Notes: generated from the letters alone by a model not told the origin. Counted from the first letter of the stretch, positions 8,529 through 17,972 are shown. The stretch is DNA of 64,000 bases from Agromyces cerinus (GCF_016907835.1 NZ_JAFBCT010000001.1:2418001-2482000), one strand, 5' to 3'. Numbers and translations are program-made.

Positions 8529-9044
8529 ATGCCCGACGCACCGCAGATCAGCGCACCCGGCGTCGAGCCCACGCCCGTCGTGCTCGACGCGATCGATCGC
8601 CAGATCATCGCCCGCCTCCATGAGAACGCGCGCATCCCCAACGTCGACCTCGCGCGCGCCGCCGGCATCTCGCCGTCGACCTGCCTCGCCCGGGTGCGTT
8701 CCCTGCGCGAACGCGGCGTCATCGTGCGCTACACCGCGGAGATCGATCCGGCGGCGCTCGGCTACCACCTCCAGGCGCTCGTGAGCGTGCGCATCCGGCC
8801 GGGCGCCCGCCACCTCATGGAGCAGATCTCCGACGAGCTGCGCACCCAGCCCGAGGTCGCCCAGCTGTTCTTCCTCGGCGGCTCCGAGGACTTCCTGATC
8901 CATGTGCGCGTCCGCGACAGCGACCACGTCCGGCAGTTCGTGCTGAAGAACCTCTCGGCGAATCCGGCGGTCGCCCTCACCGAGACGAACCTCGTCTTCG
9001 AGCACCACACCGCACTGTCGGCGGGGCTTCGCGCGGTGATCTGA
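8529..9044 (+). CDS. Lrp/AsnC-family regulator, probable regulator of ald
   Basis: This 171-residue protein has an N-terminal winged HTH (LDAIDRQIIARLHENARIPN through GISPSTCLARVRSLRERG, about 18-70) and a C-terminal RAM ligand-binding domain (about 85-160). Lrp/AsnC proteins form octamers that sense amino acids. The gene starts 145 bases from the divergent alanine dehydrogenase start, which suggests it controls ald in response to alanine, like mycobacterial AldR. ATG at 8529 is chosen because the HTH follows at the usual distance; there is no strong ribosome-binding site. Confidence 0.9.
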   Translation: MPDAPQISAPGVEPTPVVLDAIDRQIIARLHENARIPNVDLARAAGISPSTCLARVRSLRERGVIVRYTAEIDPAALGYHLQALVSVRIRPGARHLMEQISDELRTQPEVAQLFFLGGSEDFLIHVRVRDSDHVRQFVLKNLSANPAVALTETNLVFEHHTALSAGLRAVI

Positions 9045-9106
9045 GCGGCCGGCTCTCAGCCGCCCGCTCTCGCCAGCCGGGGGCATCCGGTTCTATCGTT
9101 GTCGGC

Positions 9107-10153
9107 ATGGCGCCCAATGAGATCGTCGCCCCCATGCTCGCCAAGGCCGTGCCCGGTGTGCCCGACCCCGACTCGGTCGCCGGCGGCCTCGCCTACGAGC
9201 CGAAGTGGGACGGCTTCCGCGGCATCGTGTCGTTCGACGGTGAAGACGTCGAGATCGGCAGCCGCGGGGCGAAACCGCTCACCCGCTACTTCCCCGAGCT
9301 CGTCGAGGCCTTCACGCGCCTCCTACCCGTGCCCTGCGTGCTCGACGGCGAGATCGTCATCTCGACGGCCCGCACCGGCCAGGCGCGCCTCGACTGGGAG
9401 GCGCTCTCGCAGCGCATCCACCCGGCGGCGAGCCGCGTCGAGCTGCTCGCGCGCGAGACCCCCGCGATGTTCGTGGCGTTCGACCTGATCGAAGCCGACG
9501 ACGTCTCGATGCTCGACCGGCCGTTCTCCGAGCGACGTGCCGCGCTCGAGCGACTCGTCGGCGGGATCGGCGACCCGATCCGGCTCACCCGCATCACGAC
9601 GGATGTCGCGCTCGCCCGGCGCTGGCTCCAGGAGTTCGAGGGCGCCGGGCTCGACGGCGTCGTGGCCAAGCCGCTCGCGGCGCCCTACTCCCCCGGCAAG
9701 CGCGTGATGCTGAAGGCGAAGCACCACCGCACCGCCGACGTGGTCGCGCTCGGCTACCGCATCCACGCTTCCGGCAGCGGCGTCGGCTCGATCCTGCTCG
9801 GCCTCTACGACGACGAGGGCCGCCTGCGCAACGTCGGCGGCATGTCGGCGTTCTCGAACGCCCGGCGCCTCGAGCTCATCGACGAGCTCGCGCCCTACGT
9901 CGTGCGGGGCGACGACGGTTCGGCGGTCACCGGTGAGACGGAGCGCAGTCGCTTCTCATCGGGCCGAGACGTGTCGTTCGTGCAGCTGCGTCCGGAGCTC
10001 GTCGCCGAAGTGCGCTACGACCAGCTCGAGGGCGATCGGTTCCGGCACACTGCTCAGTTCGAACGGTGGCGGCCCGACCGCGAACCGCGCTCGTGCACCT
10101 TCGAGCAGATCGAGCGGCCGGTCGCCTACGACCTCGACGACGTGCTCGGCTGA
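9107..10153 (+). CDS. ATP-dependent DNA ligase (LigC-like)
   Basis: This 348-residue protein is a stand-alone ATP-dependent ligase. The adenylation motif YEPKWDGFR carries K33, the residue that takes AMP. Motif III (VLDGEIVI), motif IV (DGVVAKPL) and motif V (KRVMLKAKHH) follow, then a C-terminal OB-fold region. It has no polymerase or nuclease domain, so it is LigC-type and not LigD. Such ligases act in accessory excision or end repair beside the NAD-dependent LigA. The ATG follows a TATCGT -10 box by seven bases without a ribosome-binding site, so the message looks leaderless. A SNF2-type helicase gene lies downstream on the same strand. Confidence 0.9.
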   Translation: MAPNEIVAPMLAKAVPGVPDPDSVAGGLAYEPKWDGFRGIVSFDGEDVEIGSRGAKPLTRYFPELVEAFTRLLPVPCVLDGEIVISTARTGQARLDWEALSQRIHPAASRVELLARETPAMFVAFDLIEADDVSMLDRPFSERRAALERLVGGIGDPIRLTRITTDVALARRWLQEFEGAGLDGVVAKPLAAPYSPGKRVMLKAKHHRTADVVALGYRIHASGSGVGSILLGLYDDEGRLRNVGGMSAFSNARRLELIDELAPYVVRGDDGSAVTGETERSRFSSGRDVSFVQLRPELVAEVRYDQLEGDRFRHTAQFERWRPDREPRSCTFEQIERPVAYDLDDVLG

Positions 10154-10213
10154 GGTGACCCGCTCCGGAGGCTCGTGTGCATTCGGGTGCTCGCGGGGTG
10201 CGACGATTGAAGG

Positions 10214-13200
10214 ATGCCCGTCGACACGTACCCGTTCGTGGAGGAGCTCGCGATCGCGAGGTTCGTCGGTCCGCTGAACCTGAGCCGCGGCCGCACGGCC
10301 GAACGCGCCGGAGCGGTCGTCTCCTTGAACTGGGATCCCGCCCACTTCCGGCTGAGCGCCGAGGTGCAGGGCACCGCACCCGAGCCGTACCGTTCGACCG
10401 TGAAGCTCGACCTCGGCATGCCGGGGCGGGCGACGATCCTCGCCGGAGCCTGCACGTGCCCGGTCGGGCGCAACTGCAAGCACGTCGCGGCGACCCTGAT
10501 CGCCTCGGCCGCCCGCAACAGGCAGGAACAGGCCGATGCCGCCGACTTCGAGAACCGCGACGCGGCGAGCGCGGCGGCGACCGGATGGCGCGGAGAGCTG
10601 GCGGTGCTCGCCGGCACCGCGCACGGTTCCGACGGGCCGGAAGACTCGGCGATCCGCCAGCCGCTCGCGCTCCAGTTCGAGCTGCGCGAGCGGGTCTCCC
10701 GAAAGGCGAGCGCCCGCCAGACGGCTCGAGACGAACCCGCGTCGTCCGCGGCATCCGTCGACCGTCTCGCCGTGCGCCCGGTGACCCGCGGCACGCGCGG
10801 CGGATGGATCAAGGGCAGCCTGACGTGGCAGAACGTCGGCTTCCAGGGCCGCGCGGGCGGCTTCGACCCGGCGCAGGCGCGATGGTTCGCCGAGTTCTCG
10901 CTGCTGAAGGGCACCAGGCACTCCGCGTTCGCCGAGTACGGCTCCGCGTGGATCTCGCTCGACGAGTACGAGAGCCGCACGCTGTGGGCGCTGCTCGACG
11001 CGGCGCCGCGGCTCGGCATCGCACTCGTCGGCGGCACGGCGCGCACGGTGATCGACGTCGCACGGCCCGCAGTGATCGGGCTCGACGCCCGGCACACACC
11101 TGCCGCGCCCGGACACGCACCGGATGCCGACCCTGCACCCGCCCCCGAGTCCGACGCCGACCTCGTGCTCACCCCGTCCGTCACCGTCGGCGGCCGCAGC
11201 TACCCGACCGAGCTCGTGCGACTCATCGGCGACCACGGTGTCTACGCGTTCGACTTCGCGGAGGGCACGATCACCCTCGCGCCGCTCGCCGCGCCGCTCA
11301 CCGCCTCCGGCCGCGCGGCCGTGCGGCGGCGCACGCCGATCGTCGTGCCCGCCGCCGAGGTCGCGACGTTCGTCGAGGAGCAGTACGCGCCGCTGGCACG
11401 ATCGCTGCGCCTCGCGAGCGGCGACGGCAGCTTCGCACTGCCCGAGTTGCCGCCCGCGACCCTCGTGGCGACGATGCACCACGAGCCCAACCATGTCGTG
11501 CGGCTCGAATGGCAGTGGGAGGCCGACGGCGGGCGGCGGTTCGCGCTCGACGCCCCCGACGCCGAGTTCCACGATCCCGAACGGGAGCGGCTGGTCGCGA
11601 CATCCGCTGCCGCGCTGCTCGCCGACGACCCGGCCGGTCTGCCGACCGTCACGCCAGGCACCGAGCCGCGCCTGCGCCCCGAGGCGGAGCTGCGCGGGCT
11701 CGCGAGCGCCGAGTTCACGGCCAGGCTGGTGCCGCGGCTGCAGGAACTCGAGCGGCTGCGGATGGATGTCATCGGAGACCCGCCCGCGTACCGCGAGCTC
11801 GTCGAAGCCCCGACGCTCACGGTCACCACCGTGGAGAGCGATCGAACCGACTGGTTCGACCTCGGCGTCGTCGTCACGGTCGAGGGCAAGAAGGTGCCGT
11901 TCGGGCCGTTGTTCAGCGCGCTCGCGAAGGGGCGGGCGAAACTCCTCCTCGTCGACGGCAGCTACCTGTCGCTGAAGCAGCCCGTCTTCGACCCGCTGCG
12001 CGAACTCATCGAGGAGGCCGGATCGCTCCGCGAGTGGGAGGCCGGCCTGACCATCAGCCGCTACCAGACGAGCCTCTGGGCGGAGTTCGAAGACCTCGCC
12101 GACCAGTCGGAGACCGCCGTGGCCTGGCGCGACACCGTGGCCGGGCTGCGCGCGGCCGACGGCGTCGAGGAGATCGCCCCGCCCGCCGGGCTCGCGATGG
12201 AGCTGCGGCCGTATCAGCTCGCCGGATTCCGGTGGCTCGCGTTCCTGCACCGGCACGGGCTCGGCGGCATCCTCGCCGATGACATGGGCCTCGGCAAGAC
12301 CGCCCAGACCCTCGCGCTCATCGCGCACGCCTACGAGACCGCGGCCGAGGGCGAGCGACGCCCGTTCCTCGTCGTGGCACCCACGTCGGTCGTCTCGAAC
12401 TGGGCGGCGGAGTCAACGCGCTTCGTGCCCGGCCTGCGGGTCGAGACGGTGACCGCCACGAGGGCGGCCAGCGGCACACGGCTCGCGGATGTCGCGGCGC
12501 GCGCCGACATCGTCGTGACGAGCTACGCGATCCTGCGTCTCGACGCTCCCGAGTTCGCCGGCCTCGACTGGGCCGGGCTCGTGCTCGACGAGGCGCAGTT
12601 CGTGAAGAACCACTCGTCGAAGGCGAATGCGGCCGCACGCGACATCCGTGCGCCGTTCCGCCTGGCCGTCACCGGCACGCCGGTCGAGAACAACCTGATG
12701 GAGCTCTGGGCGCTGCTGAAGATCGTCGCGCCAGGGCTCTTCCCCTCTGCGCGCGGATTCGCCGAGCGCTTCGCCCGGCCGATCGAGAACGACCACAACG
12801 CCGAGCGCCTCGCGACGCTGCGCCGGCGCATCCGCCCGTTCATGCTGCGCCGCACGAAGGACGTCGTCGCCCCCGAGCTGCCGCCGAAGCAGGAGCAGGT
12901 GCTGACGGTGCAGCTCGATCCCGAGCACCAGCGTGTCTACGACGCATTCCTGCAGCTCGAACGCCAGAAGCTGCTCGGCCTCATCGACGACCTCGACCGC
13001 AACCGGTTCACGGTGTTCCGCTCGCTCACCCTGCTCCGCATGCTGAGCCTGCACGCCGCACTCATCGACTCCGAGCAGTACGCGGACGTGCCGTCGGCGA
13101 AGCTCGACGCCCTGTTCGATCAGCTCGACGAGGTCGTCGCCGAGGGGCACCGGGCGCTCGTCTTCAGCCAGTTCACCTCGTTCCTGCAGATCGCCGCCGC

Positions 13201-13600
13201 CCGACTCGAGGCGGCAGGCGTGCCGTACGCGTACCTCGACGGCGCGACGACCAAGCGTGCCGACGTCATCGCGAAGTTCCGCGACGGCGACGCGCCCGTG
13301 TTCCTGATCAGCCTCAAGGCCGGCGGCTTCGGCCTGAACCTCACCGAGGCCGACTACGTGTTCCTGCTCGACCCGTGGTGGAACCCGGCGAGCGAGGCGC
13401 AGGCCGTCGACCGGGCGCACCGCATCGGCCAGTCGAAGCCGGTGAACGTCTACCGCATGGTCGCCGAGGGCACGATCGAAGAGAAGGTGATGGCGCTGAA
13501 GGCCCGCAAGGCGAAGCTCGTCTCGTCGCTCATGGACGACGGGGAGCTCTTCAGCGAGACCCTCACCGCCGACGACATCAGGGGCCTGCTCGGCGGATGA
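10214..13600 (+). CDS. SWIM zinc-finger SNF2-family DEAD/DEAH helicase
   Basis: This 1128-residue protein starts with a SWIM zinc finger (CTCPVGRNCKH, C80/C82/C88/H90). A long bacterial SNF2-associated region follows. The Swi2/Snf2 ATPase fills the last 450 or so residues: Walker A ADDMGLGKTAQTL with K695, motif II LDEAQ with D792, motif III VTGTPVEN, and motif VI near the end (DRAHRIGQ). These proteins move along double-stranded DNA and displace bound proteins such as stalled RNA polymerase. The ATPase motifs are intact, unlike those of the helicase-like gene at 971-4744. tRNA-Arg follows on the opposite strand eight bases after the stop. Confidence 0.93.
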   Translation: MPVDTYPFVEELAIARFVGPLNLSRGRTAERAGAVVSLNWDPAHFRLSAEVQGTAPEPYRSTVKLDLGMPGRATILAGACTCPVGRNCKHVAATLIASAARNRQEQADAADFENRDAASAAATGWRGELAVLAGTAHGSDGPEDSAIRQPLALQFELRERVSRKASARQTARDEPASSAASVDRLAVRPVTRGTRGGWIKGSLTWQNVGFQGRAGGFDPAQARWFAEFSLLKGTRHSAFAEYGSAWISLDEYESRTLWALLDAAPRLGIALVGGTARTVIDVARPAVIGLDARHTPAAPGHAPDADPAPAPESDADLVLTPSVTVGGRSYPTELVRLIGDHGVYAFDFAEGTITLAPLAAPLTASGRAAVRRRTPIVVPAAEVATFVEEQYAPLARSLRLASGDGSFALPELPPATLVATMHHEPNHVVRLEWQWEADGGRRFALDAPDAEFHDPERERLVATSAAALLADDPAGLPTVTPGTEPRLRPEAELRGLASAEFTARLVPRLQELERLRMDVIGDPPAYRELVEAPTLTVTTVESDRTDWFDLGVVVTVEGKKVPFGPLFSALAKGRAKLLLVDGSYLSLKQPVFDPLRELIEEAGSLREWEAGLTISRYQTSLWAEFEDLADQSETAVAWRDTVAGLRAADGVEEIAPPAGLAMELRPYQLAGFRWLAFLHRHGLGGILADDMGLGKTAQTLALIAHAYETAAEGERRPFLVVAPTSVVSNWAAESTRFVPGLRVETVTATRAASGTRLADVAARADIVVTSYAILRLDAPEFAGLDWAGLVLDEAQFVKNHSSKANAAARDIRAPFRLAVTGTPVENNLMELWALLKIVAPGLFPSARGFAERFARPIENDHNAERLATLRRRIRPFMLRRTKDVVAPELPPKQEQVLTVQLDPEHQRVYDAFLQLERQKLLGLIDDLDRNRFTVFRSLTLLRMLSLHAALIDSEQYADVPSAKLDALFDQLDEVVAEGHRALVFSQFTSFLQIAAARLEAAGVPYAYLDGATTKRADVIAKFRDGDAPVFLISLKAGGFGLNLTEADYVFLLDPWWNPASEAQAVDRAHRIGQSKPVNVYRMVAEGTIEEKVMALKARKAKLVSSLMDDGELFSETLTADDIRGLLGG

Positions 13601-13607
13601 CACCTGT

Positions 13608-13682
13608 TGGTGCCCCTGGAGGGACTCGAACCCCCAACCTGCTCCTTAGGACGGAGTTGCTCTTCCATTGAGCTACAGAGGC
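13608..13682 (-). tRNA. tRNA-Arg (anticodon CCT)
   Basis: The minus strand folds as a full cloverleaf. The acceptor GCCTCTG pairs with CAGGGGC (one G-T). The D-arm contains AGCTCAATGGAAGAGC. The anticodon loop GTCCTAA places CCT at positions 34-36, and the T-arm has GGTTCGAGTCC. The 3' CCA is encoded. It reads AGG codons, which are rare in this GC-rich genome. No integrase or duplicated tRNA end lies nearby, so there is no sign of an integrated element here. Confidence 0.95.
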
Positions 13683-13773
13683 TGGCCGCATCAGAGTCTA
13701 CCCGCCGCGCGGTAGCGTGTTCTGCGGCGCGCGAGCGCCGGCGAATCGCGGCGCTGCCGCAGAACGGGGCGGC

Positions 13774-14814
13774 ATGGACGAGTCGACGAGCACGAGGTTC
13801 TGGGTGGGCGCGTCGACGCTCGGTGCGATCGGTGCGCCGGCGCGCGGCATCCGCTCGCTCGACATCACTGCCGACGGCTCCGCGACGCTCGGCGAACCCG
13901 TCGACGTGGGCCCGAACCCCATGTTCCTCGCGATCTCCCACGCCACGGGCGTGCTCGGCATCGTGCACGAGCTCGCCGAGGGCCGAGTCTCGACGTGGAC
14001 CTTCGAGGGCGACGGCCTCTCGAGCTTCGGCCTGTCCGGCGCGACCGGGGCAGCCGACCCCTGCCACCTCGCCTTCGACGAGGCGGGCGGCCTGTTCTTC
14101 GCGGCGAACTACTCGGGTGCACGGGTCTCGGTGCACCACGCGGCTCCGGATGCCCCGGCCGACGTCGCCCTGAGTGCGGACTTCACCGGTTCGGGCCCGA
14201 ACCGGGAACGCCAGGAGGCGTCGCACCCCCACCAGGCGGTCGTCGACACCGCTCGCGACCAGCTGCTCGTGCCCGACCTCGGATCCGACCGGGTGCGCGT
14301 GCTCGCGCTCGACGCGCTCCCCGAAGCGCTCGGGCACGACGAGGAGCGCGACATCGTCGTGCATGCCGGCGCAGGCCCCAGGCACCTCGTCATCGCCGGC
14401 GACCTGGCCATCACCGCGAACGAGCTCGACCGGACGGCGAGCGTCATCGACCTCGCCGAAGGACGCGAGGTGGCGTGGTGCTCGATCGGCGACGACGTCG
14501 AGCCGCTCGGACTCGGCTGCTCGGCGATCCGCCTGACGCGCGGCGGCATCGTGCTCATCGGCGACCGGGACGCCGACGCGTTGCGCGCCCTCCGCTTCGA
14601 CGCGGAGGCCCGCACGCTCGAACTCGTGGCGACGGTCGTGACGGGCGGGCGGCATCCGCGTGACCTGGAACTGACGCATGATGAGCGCTTCGCGCTCGTC
14701 GCCGATCAGGGCTCGGACTCCATCACCGTGGTCGCGCTCGACGGGGTCGGCGTGCCGACGGGCGTCGTCGGGGTCGTCGAGACGCCGGCGCCGGCGTGCC
14801 TGGCGCGGATGTAG
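13774..14814 (+). CDS. Lactonase-family seven-bladed beta-propeller protein
   Basis: This 346-residue protein resembles the 6-phosphogluconolactonase (YbhE/Pgl)/cycloisomerase 2 family. It has repeated blades, the motif PCHLAFDEAGGLFFAANYSGARVSV, and SHPHQAVVD with AGPRHLVIAGDLAITANEL, which match the family's conserved substrate-side residues. It has no signal peptide, so it is probably cytoplasmic. ATG 13774 is chosen over an earlier in-frame GTG at 13717 because the family's short N-terminus (TRFWVGAST) then follows directly. Hydrolysis of 6-phosphogluconolactone is possible, but many members have other or unknown substrates. Confidence 0.8.
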   Translation: MDESTSTRFWVGASTLGAIGAPARGIRSLDITADGSATLGEPVDVGPNPMFLAISHATGVLGIVHELAEGRVSTWTFEGDGLSSFGLSGATGAADPCHLAFDEAGGLFFAANYSGARVSVHHAAPDAPADVALSADFTGSGPNRERQEASHPHQAVVDTARDQLLVPDLGSDRVRVLALDALPEALGHDEERDIVVHAGAGPRHLVIAGDLAITANELDRTASVIDLAEGREVAWCSIGDDVEPLGLGCSAIRLTRGGIVLIGDRDADALRALRFDAEARTLELVATVVTGGRHPRDLELTHDERFALVADQGSDSITVVALDGVGVPTGVVGVVETPAPACLARM

Positions 14815-14896
14815 GTCTCGAGACGGCCCCCGCGGGGCTGTCGATCGACGGGCGGGTGCCCGTGGCGGTCCCTCGCGGGCTCCGCCGATGCGCGAG

Positions 14897-15847
14897 CTAG
14901 CCGGGCGGGTAGAGGTACAGCGCCTCGCCCGCCGGGATGGTGCGCCGGTGATAGGAGTGGTCGGAGTTCTGGTTGTACTCCTCGATGTTCACGCTGCCGT
15001 CGTCGTTGATCGACTGCACGTACGCCACGTGGTTGTACGGGAACCAGGCGACCGCTCCGACGACCGGCTCGCTCGAGGTCGGCCAGCCCTTGCTCGCCCA
15101 TTCGTCGGCCCACGCGTACGCGCTGCCGGAGGCGAGGTTCGCCCAGTCCCACTTCCACGGGGCGCTCGTGACACCGGCGTCGCGGTTCAGGCGCCAGGCC
15201 ACGAAGTCGACGCATTCGCGGTAGTAGTACCGCAGCGGTGACAGGCCTCCGCCGTAGTCGTCGGGCGTCTGGTCCCACCAGGGGTAGTCGTCTCCCTCGG
15301 CCTTGACCGTGTAGATCGCATAGCTGCCCGAACCGCGCGAGGCGAGGTTCGCGGCCCACGCCGCCGCGTCCTTCTCCTCCTGCTCGATGCGCGCAGCCTC
15401 GATCTCGGCCTTCGTCACGACGGTGTAGCCCTCGGTCGACAGCGGAGCGCCGCTCGCGAGCGAGGAGACCTCGACGTCTTGCGCCTCCGCCCTCGAGAGG
15501 CTGAAGGTGCCGGATGCCTCGTACGACTCACCGCCGGGCATGAACGCGTAGGCCGGCAGCGCCACGGTGCCGACGATCGCCGGCACGACGAGCATCGTCG
15601 CGAAGACTCGTGCCGGGCCGTTGCGACGCGTGGTCGGTCGCTGGGCCTTGGCCACGGCGGCGGCGACATCGTCGCGACCGGCGGTCACCGGCGATGCGGC
15701 GACGGGTGCCGCGGCATCCGCTCTGCCCACTGCCCGCTTGGAGCGTCGCCGAGCTGAGGAGGTGCTTCGCGGCGCGCGGCCTCGGTCGGCCGATCGACGT
15801 GCGGAGCGCGGGCGCTCCGGTGCGTCGTTCGTCTCGTCGGCGTTCAA
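14897..15847 (-). CDS. Exported CHAP-domain cell-wall hydrolase
   Basis: This 316-residue protein has a basic, Arg/Ala-rich N-terminus of about 75 residues, one hydrophobic export or anchor segment (MLVVPAIVGTVALPAYAF, about 85-102) and a linker. A C-terminal CHAP amidase/endopeptidase domain follows, with the catalytic C212 (RECVDFVAW) and H273 (NHVAYVQ) and a trailing NIEEYN. CHAP enzymes cut peptidoglycan amide bonds outside the cell. The start is TTG at 15847, eight bases after a perfect GGAGG. The N-terminal layout closely parallels the NlpC/P60 protein at 18035-18892, as if the two share an export scheme. A structured leader lies upstream. Confidence 0.88.
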   Translation of the reverse strand: MNADETNDAPERPRSARRSADRGRAPRSTSSARRRSKRAVGRADAAAPVAASPVTAGRDDVAAAVAKAQRPTTRRNGPARVFATMLVVPAIVGTVALPAYAFMPGGESYEASGTFSLSRAEAQDVEVSSLASGAPLSTEGYTVVTKAEIEAARIEQEEKDAAAWAANLASRGSGSYAIYTVKAEGDDYPWWDQTPDDYGGGLSPLRYYYRECVDFVAWRLNRDAGVTSAPWKWDWANLASGSAYAWADEWASKGWPTSSEPVVGAVAWFPYNHVAYVQSINDDGSVNIEEYNQNSDHSYHRRTIPAGEALYLYPPG

Positions 15848-15960
15848 CAGTGGGACCTCCGGGCACCGTTCCGAGGCCGCAGTGCAGCCCGGGAACGGAG
15901 TGGCTTCTCGGGTGTCGACGACCTCACGGGCCGCCGGACTCGTATCACCTTAGGGCACAG
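15848..15960 (-). promoter_or_regulatory. Structured leader of the CHAP gene, candidate c-di-AMP (ydaO/yuaA) riboswitch
   Basis: Read on the minus strand, this leader contains CGAGTCCGGCGGC, then GAGAAGCCACTCC, and a long stem formed by CCGTTCC with GGAACGG, before the ribosome-binding site. The block GAGTCCGsCGGC with GAGAAGCCA is shared with the leader of the NlpC/P60 gene at 18893-19060, although the coding regions are otherwise different. In Actinobacteria, ydaO/yuaA riboswitches are known in front of CHAP, NlpC/P60 and Rpf wall-hydrolase genes. The class is inferred from this pattern and not from a covariance search. The 5' edge may extend into the DUF998 gene. Confidence 0.5.
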
Positions 15961-17059
15961 CTCGTACCTTTGTCACGGCCAGTTCGTCATCGAGGCGCGC
16001 CTCGTCGCCGGCACCTTGCTCGACCGCACCGGTGTTGCGCAGGAAGACGATGACCCAGCTGAAGACCAGCACGGCGACGATGAGTTCGACCGCGGTGAGG
16101 TTGTAGTACCCGCTGATGAAGAAGGCGGCGAGGATCACGATGACGCCGACGTAGACGTACCCGAGCAGGACGAACACCTTCGGCATCGACGGAAGCAACG
16201 CGGGCAGGCTCACCACCATCGCGACGTACACGATGGCCATGCCCGTGGCCGAGAGGTTGTGCATGCCGAGGTACTCGTCGACCGGGAAGATGCCGACGCA
16301 GGCGAGCAGGATCCCGATCACGATGAGCCCGAGGCGCACGAGATTGCGGCCTCGCCGCTCGGTGACGCTGTCCGTCGGGAGGAACGCGGTCGCATAGTGC
16401 GCGATGGTCGTCACCATCACGCCGGCGATGATGAGCGTGAGGTTGAACGCCAGGGCGGAGATGTCGTCGCTGATGCCGAGCGTGCTGAGGTTCTTCTGCC
16501 ACCAGAGCGGGTCGGTCGCGCTCAGCATGCTCGCGAGCGCACCGACGGCGAGGAACATCGCGAGCACGAGTGACAGCAGCATCGGGGTGAGGTTCACGGC
16601 CGAGAGGTACGACATGTACGCGGCGATCGCCATCGCCACGCCGCCGAGGATCGCCGCAGGGATGCCGTAGACGAGAGCACCGACGAAGCTCTCGCTCAAC
16701 AACGACGCGAGGCCGGTCCAACCGAGGAGCGCGATCACACCGAGCGCCAAGGCCAGTGCGGCGACGTCGAACCAGTGGAGGCGCTGCCGATACCCCGGAA
16801 CAGCACGGGCGCGCGACCGCCGCAGCATGCAGCCGAACACGAACGCGACGATCGCGGCGATGGCACCTCCGACGGCCGCGTAGATGCCGACCGAGCCGCG
16901 GCCGGAGATGGGCACATCGCGCTCCCAGAAGACGAACAGACCGATCAGCGTGCCGATCACGAGGGCGGCCGCCCCGACCAGAAGGGCCGACGACTCCTTG
17001 GCCTCCGCGCTCCGCGCGGGATGCCGGATCACTCGTGTGAGGGTTGACGAATCAGACAT
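15950..17059 (-). CDS. DUF998-like multi-pass membrane protein
   Basis: This 369-residue protein has about nine or ten hydrophobic segments. The sequence CVGIFPVDEYLGMHNLSATG resembles the conserved G-x-FP...H motif of DUF998, a family of unknown function. There is a short basic N-terminus before TM1 and a hydrophilic C-terminal tail. ATG 17059 follows a strong GGAGG by six bases; codons further upstream add nothing family-like. The role is unknown. Its end overlaps the start of the CHAP leader region, so the two are not a tight operon. Confidence 0.75.
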   Translation of the reverse strand: MSDSSTLTRVIRHPARSAEAKESSALLVGAAALVIGTLIGLFVFWERDVPISGRGSVGIYAAVGGAIAAIVAFVFGCMLRRSRARAVPGYRQRLHWFDVAALALALGVIALLGWTGLASLLSESFVGALVYGIPAAILGGVAMAIAAYMSYLSAVNLTPMLLSLVLAMFLAVGALASMLSATDPLWWQKNLSTLGISDDISALAFNLTLIIAGVMVTTIAHYATAFLPTDSVTERRGRNLVRLGLIVIGILLACVGIFPVDEYLGMHNLSATGMAIVYVAMVVSLPALLPSMPKVFVLLGYVYVGVIVILAAFFISGYYNLTAVELIVAVLVFSWVIVFLRNTGAVEQGAGDEARLDDELAVTKVRAVP

Positions 17060-17173
17060 TCCGGTCCTCCTGCACTGCCGCACCAGCGGAGCCGAAATGT
17101 GCTCCCGATCGGCAGCGTAGACCCGCCGTGCCCCGGAGGGAAGGAATCGCGTCCGGCGTGCCGTGGCGCGTGG

Positions 17174-17671
17174 TCAGGCCGCCGTCAGGAGGTACTCGTC
17201 CCACTGCGGCAGCGGGCGCTCGAATCCCCGCGCCACCCAGTTGCGTCCGTTCGGGCGACCCGGCGTGAACCGCAGCTCCCAGCCCATCTCGGCGGGCGTG
17301 CGATCGCTCTTCGTGTTGTTGCAGCGAAGGCAGCAGGCGACCAGGTTCTCCCAGGTGTCCCGCCCGCCGCGCGAGCGGGGAAGCACGTGGTCGATCGTGG
17401 CTGCCGGCCGGCCGCAGTAGGCGCACGCATGGTCGTCGCGACGGAGCACCCCGCGACGGCTCACCGGCGCCTGATTCGCTCGTGGAGCACGGACGTACCG
17501 GGTGAGGAGGATGACGCTCGGCCGCTGCCATGATCCGCTCGCCGCGCAGACCGGGTTGCCGACCTCGTGCTGGATGACCGTCGCCTTGTGATTCATGACG
17601 AGGAGCAGCGCGCGCTTGAAGGAGACGACGGCGAGGGGCTCATAGCCCGCGTTGAGCACGAGTGTGCGCAT
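17174..17671 (-). CDS. HNH endonuclease
   Basis: This 165-residue protein has a C-terminal HNH motif: CAYCGRPAATIDHVLPRSRGG with the first Cys pair and the catalytic Asp-His, then ENLVACCLRCNNTKSDRTP with the second Cys pair and the Asn residues. The N-terminus MRTLVLNAGYEPL is typical of a widespread actinobacterial and cyanobacterial HNH family whose cellular role is unclear. There is no intron, restriction or phage context here, so it is probably a housekeeping member. An AAAGG ribosome-binding site precedes the ATG by eight bases. A strong hairpin 127 bases upstream may terminate or attenuate transcription entering the gene. Confidence 0.9.
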   Translation of the reverse strand: MRTLVLNAGYEPLAVVSFKRALLLVMNHKATVIQHEVGNPVCAASGSWQRPSVILLTRYVRAPRANQAPVSRRGVLRRDDHACAYCGRPAATIDHVLPRSRGGRDTWENLVACCLRCNNTKSDRTPAEMGWELRFTPGRPNGRNWVARGFERPLPQWDEYLLTAA

Positions 17672-17797
17672 GGAATGCCTTTCGATCGGTGCTGGATGGC
17701 TTCCAGCCGCGTGAACGGAACGGCGGCCCGAGAAGGCGTCGGACGGTGGCGGGCAACGTCGGACGACCGCGGCTCGAGGACCCCTGAAAACAGAGAA

Positions 17798-17824
17798 CGG
17801 GCACCGTCATGATGACAGTGCCCG
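17798..17824 (-). terminator. U-tailed hairpin upstream of the HNH gene
   Basis: On the minus strand, 27 bases fold into a 12-bp stem with a 3-base loop (CGGGCACTGTCAT/CATGACGGTGCCCG). The tail TTCTCTGTTTTC follows. The one imperfect pair is a G-U in minus-strand RNA but a C-A mismatch in plus-strand RNA, so selection appears to act on minus-strand transcripts. It fits an intrinsic terminator or attenuator for a short transcript starting between 17825 and 17970. Confidence 0.6.
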
Positions 17825-17972
17825 TCGCGGCCTCGGCCCGGTTCGTGCTCGTTCGACTACTGCGCCGTTGGTCGAAGAGCGCGCGCGCATCCGTGGAATG
17901 GATGCTGCACGACTTCACCATCGGCTTCCCCTGCCCGGTTTCTCGGATCGTCAGGGTCTCAGGTTAGAACAC

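Noticed and set aside
13608..13682. tRNA-Arg as an integration site.
   Set aside because: There is no integrase, no duplicated tRNA tail and no shift in base composition on either side.
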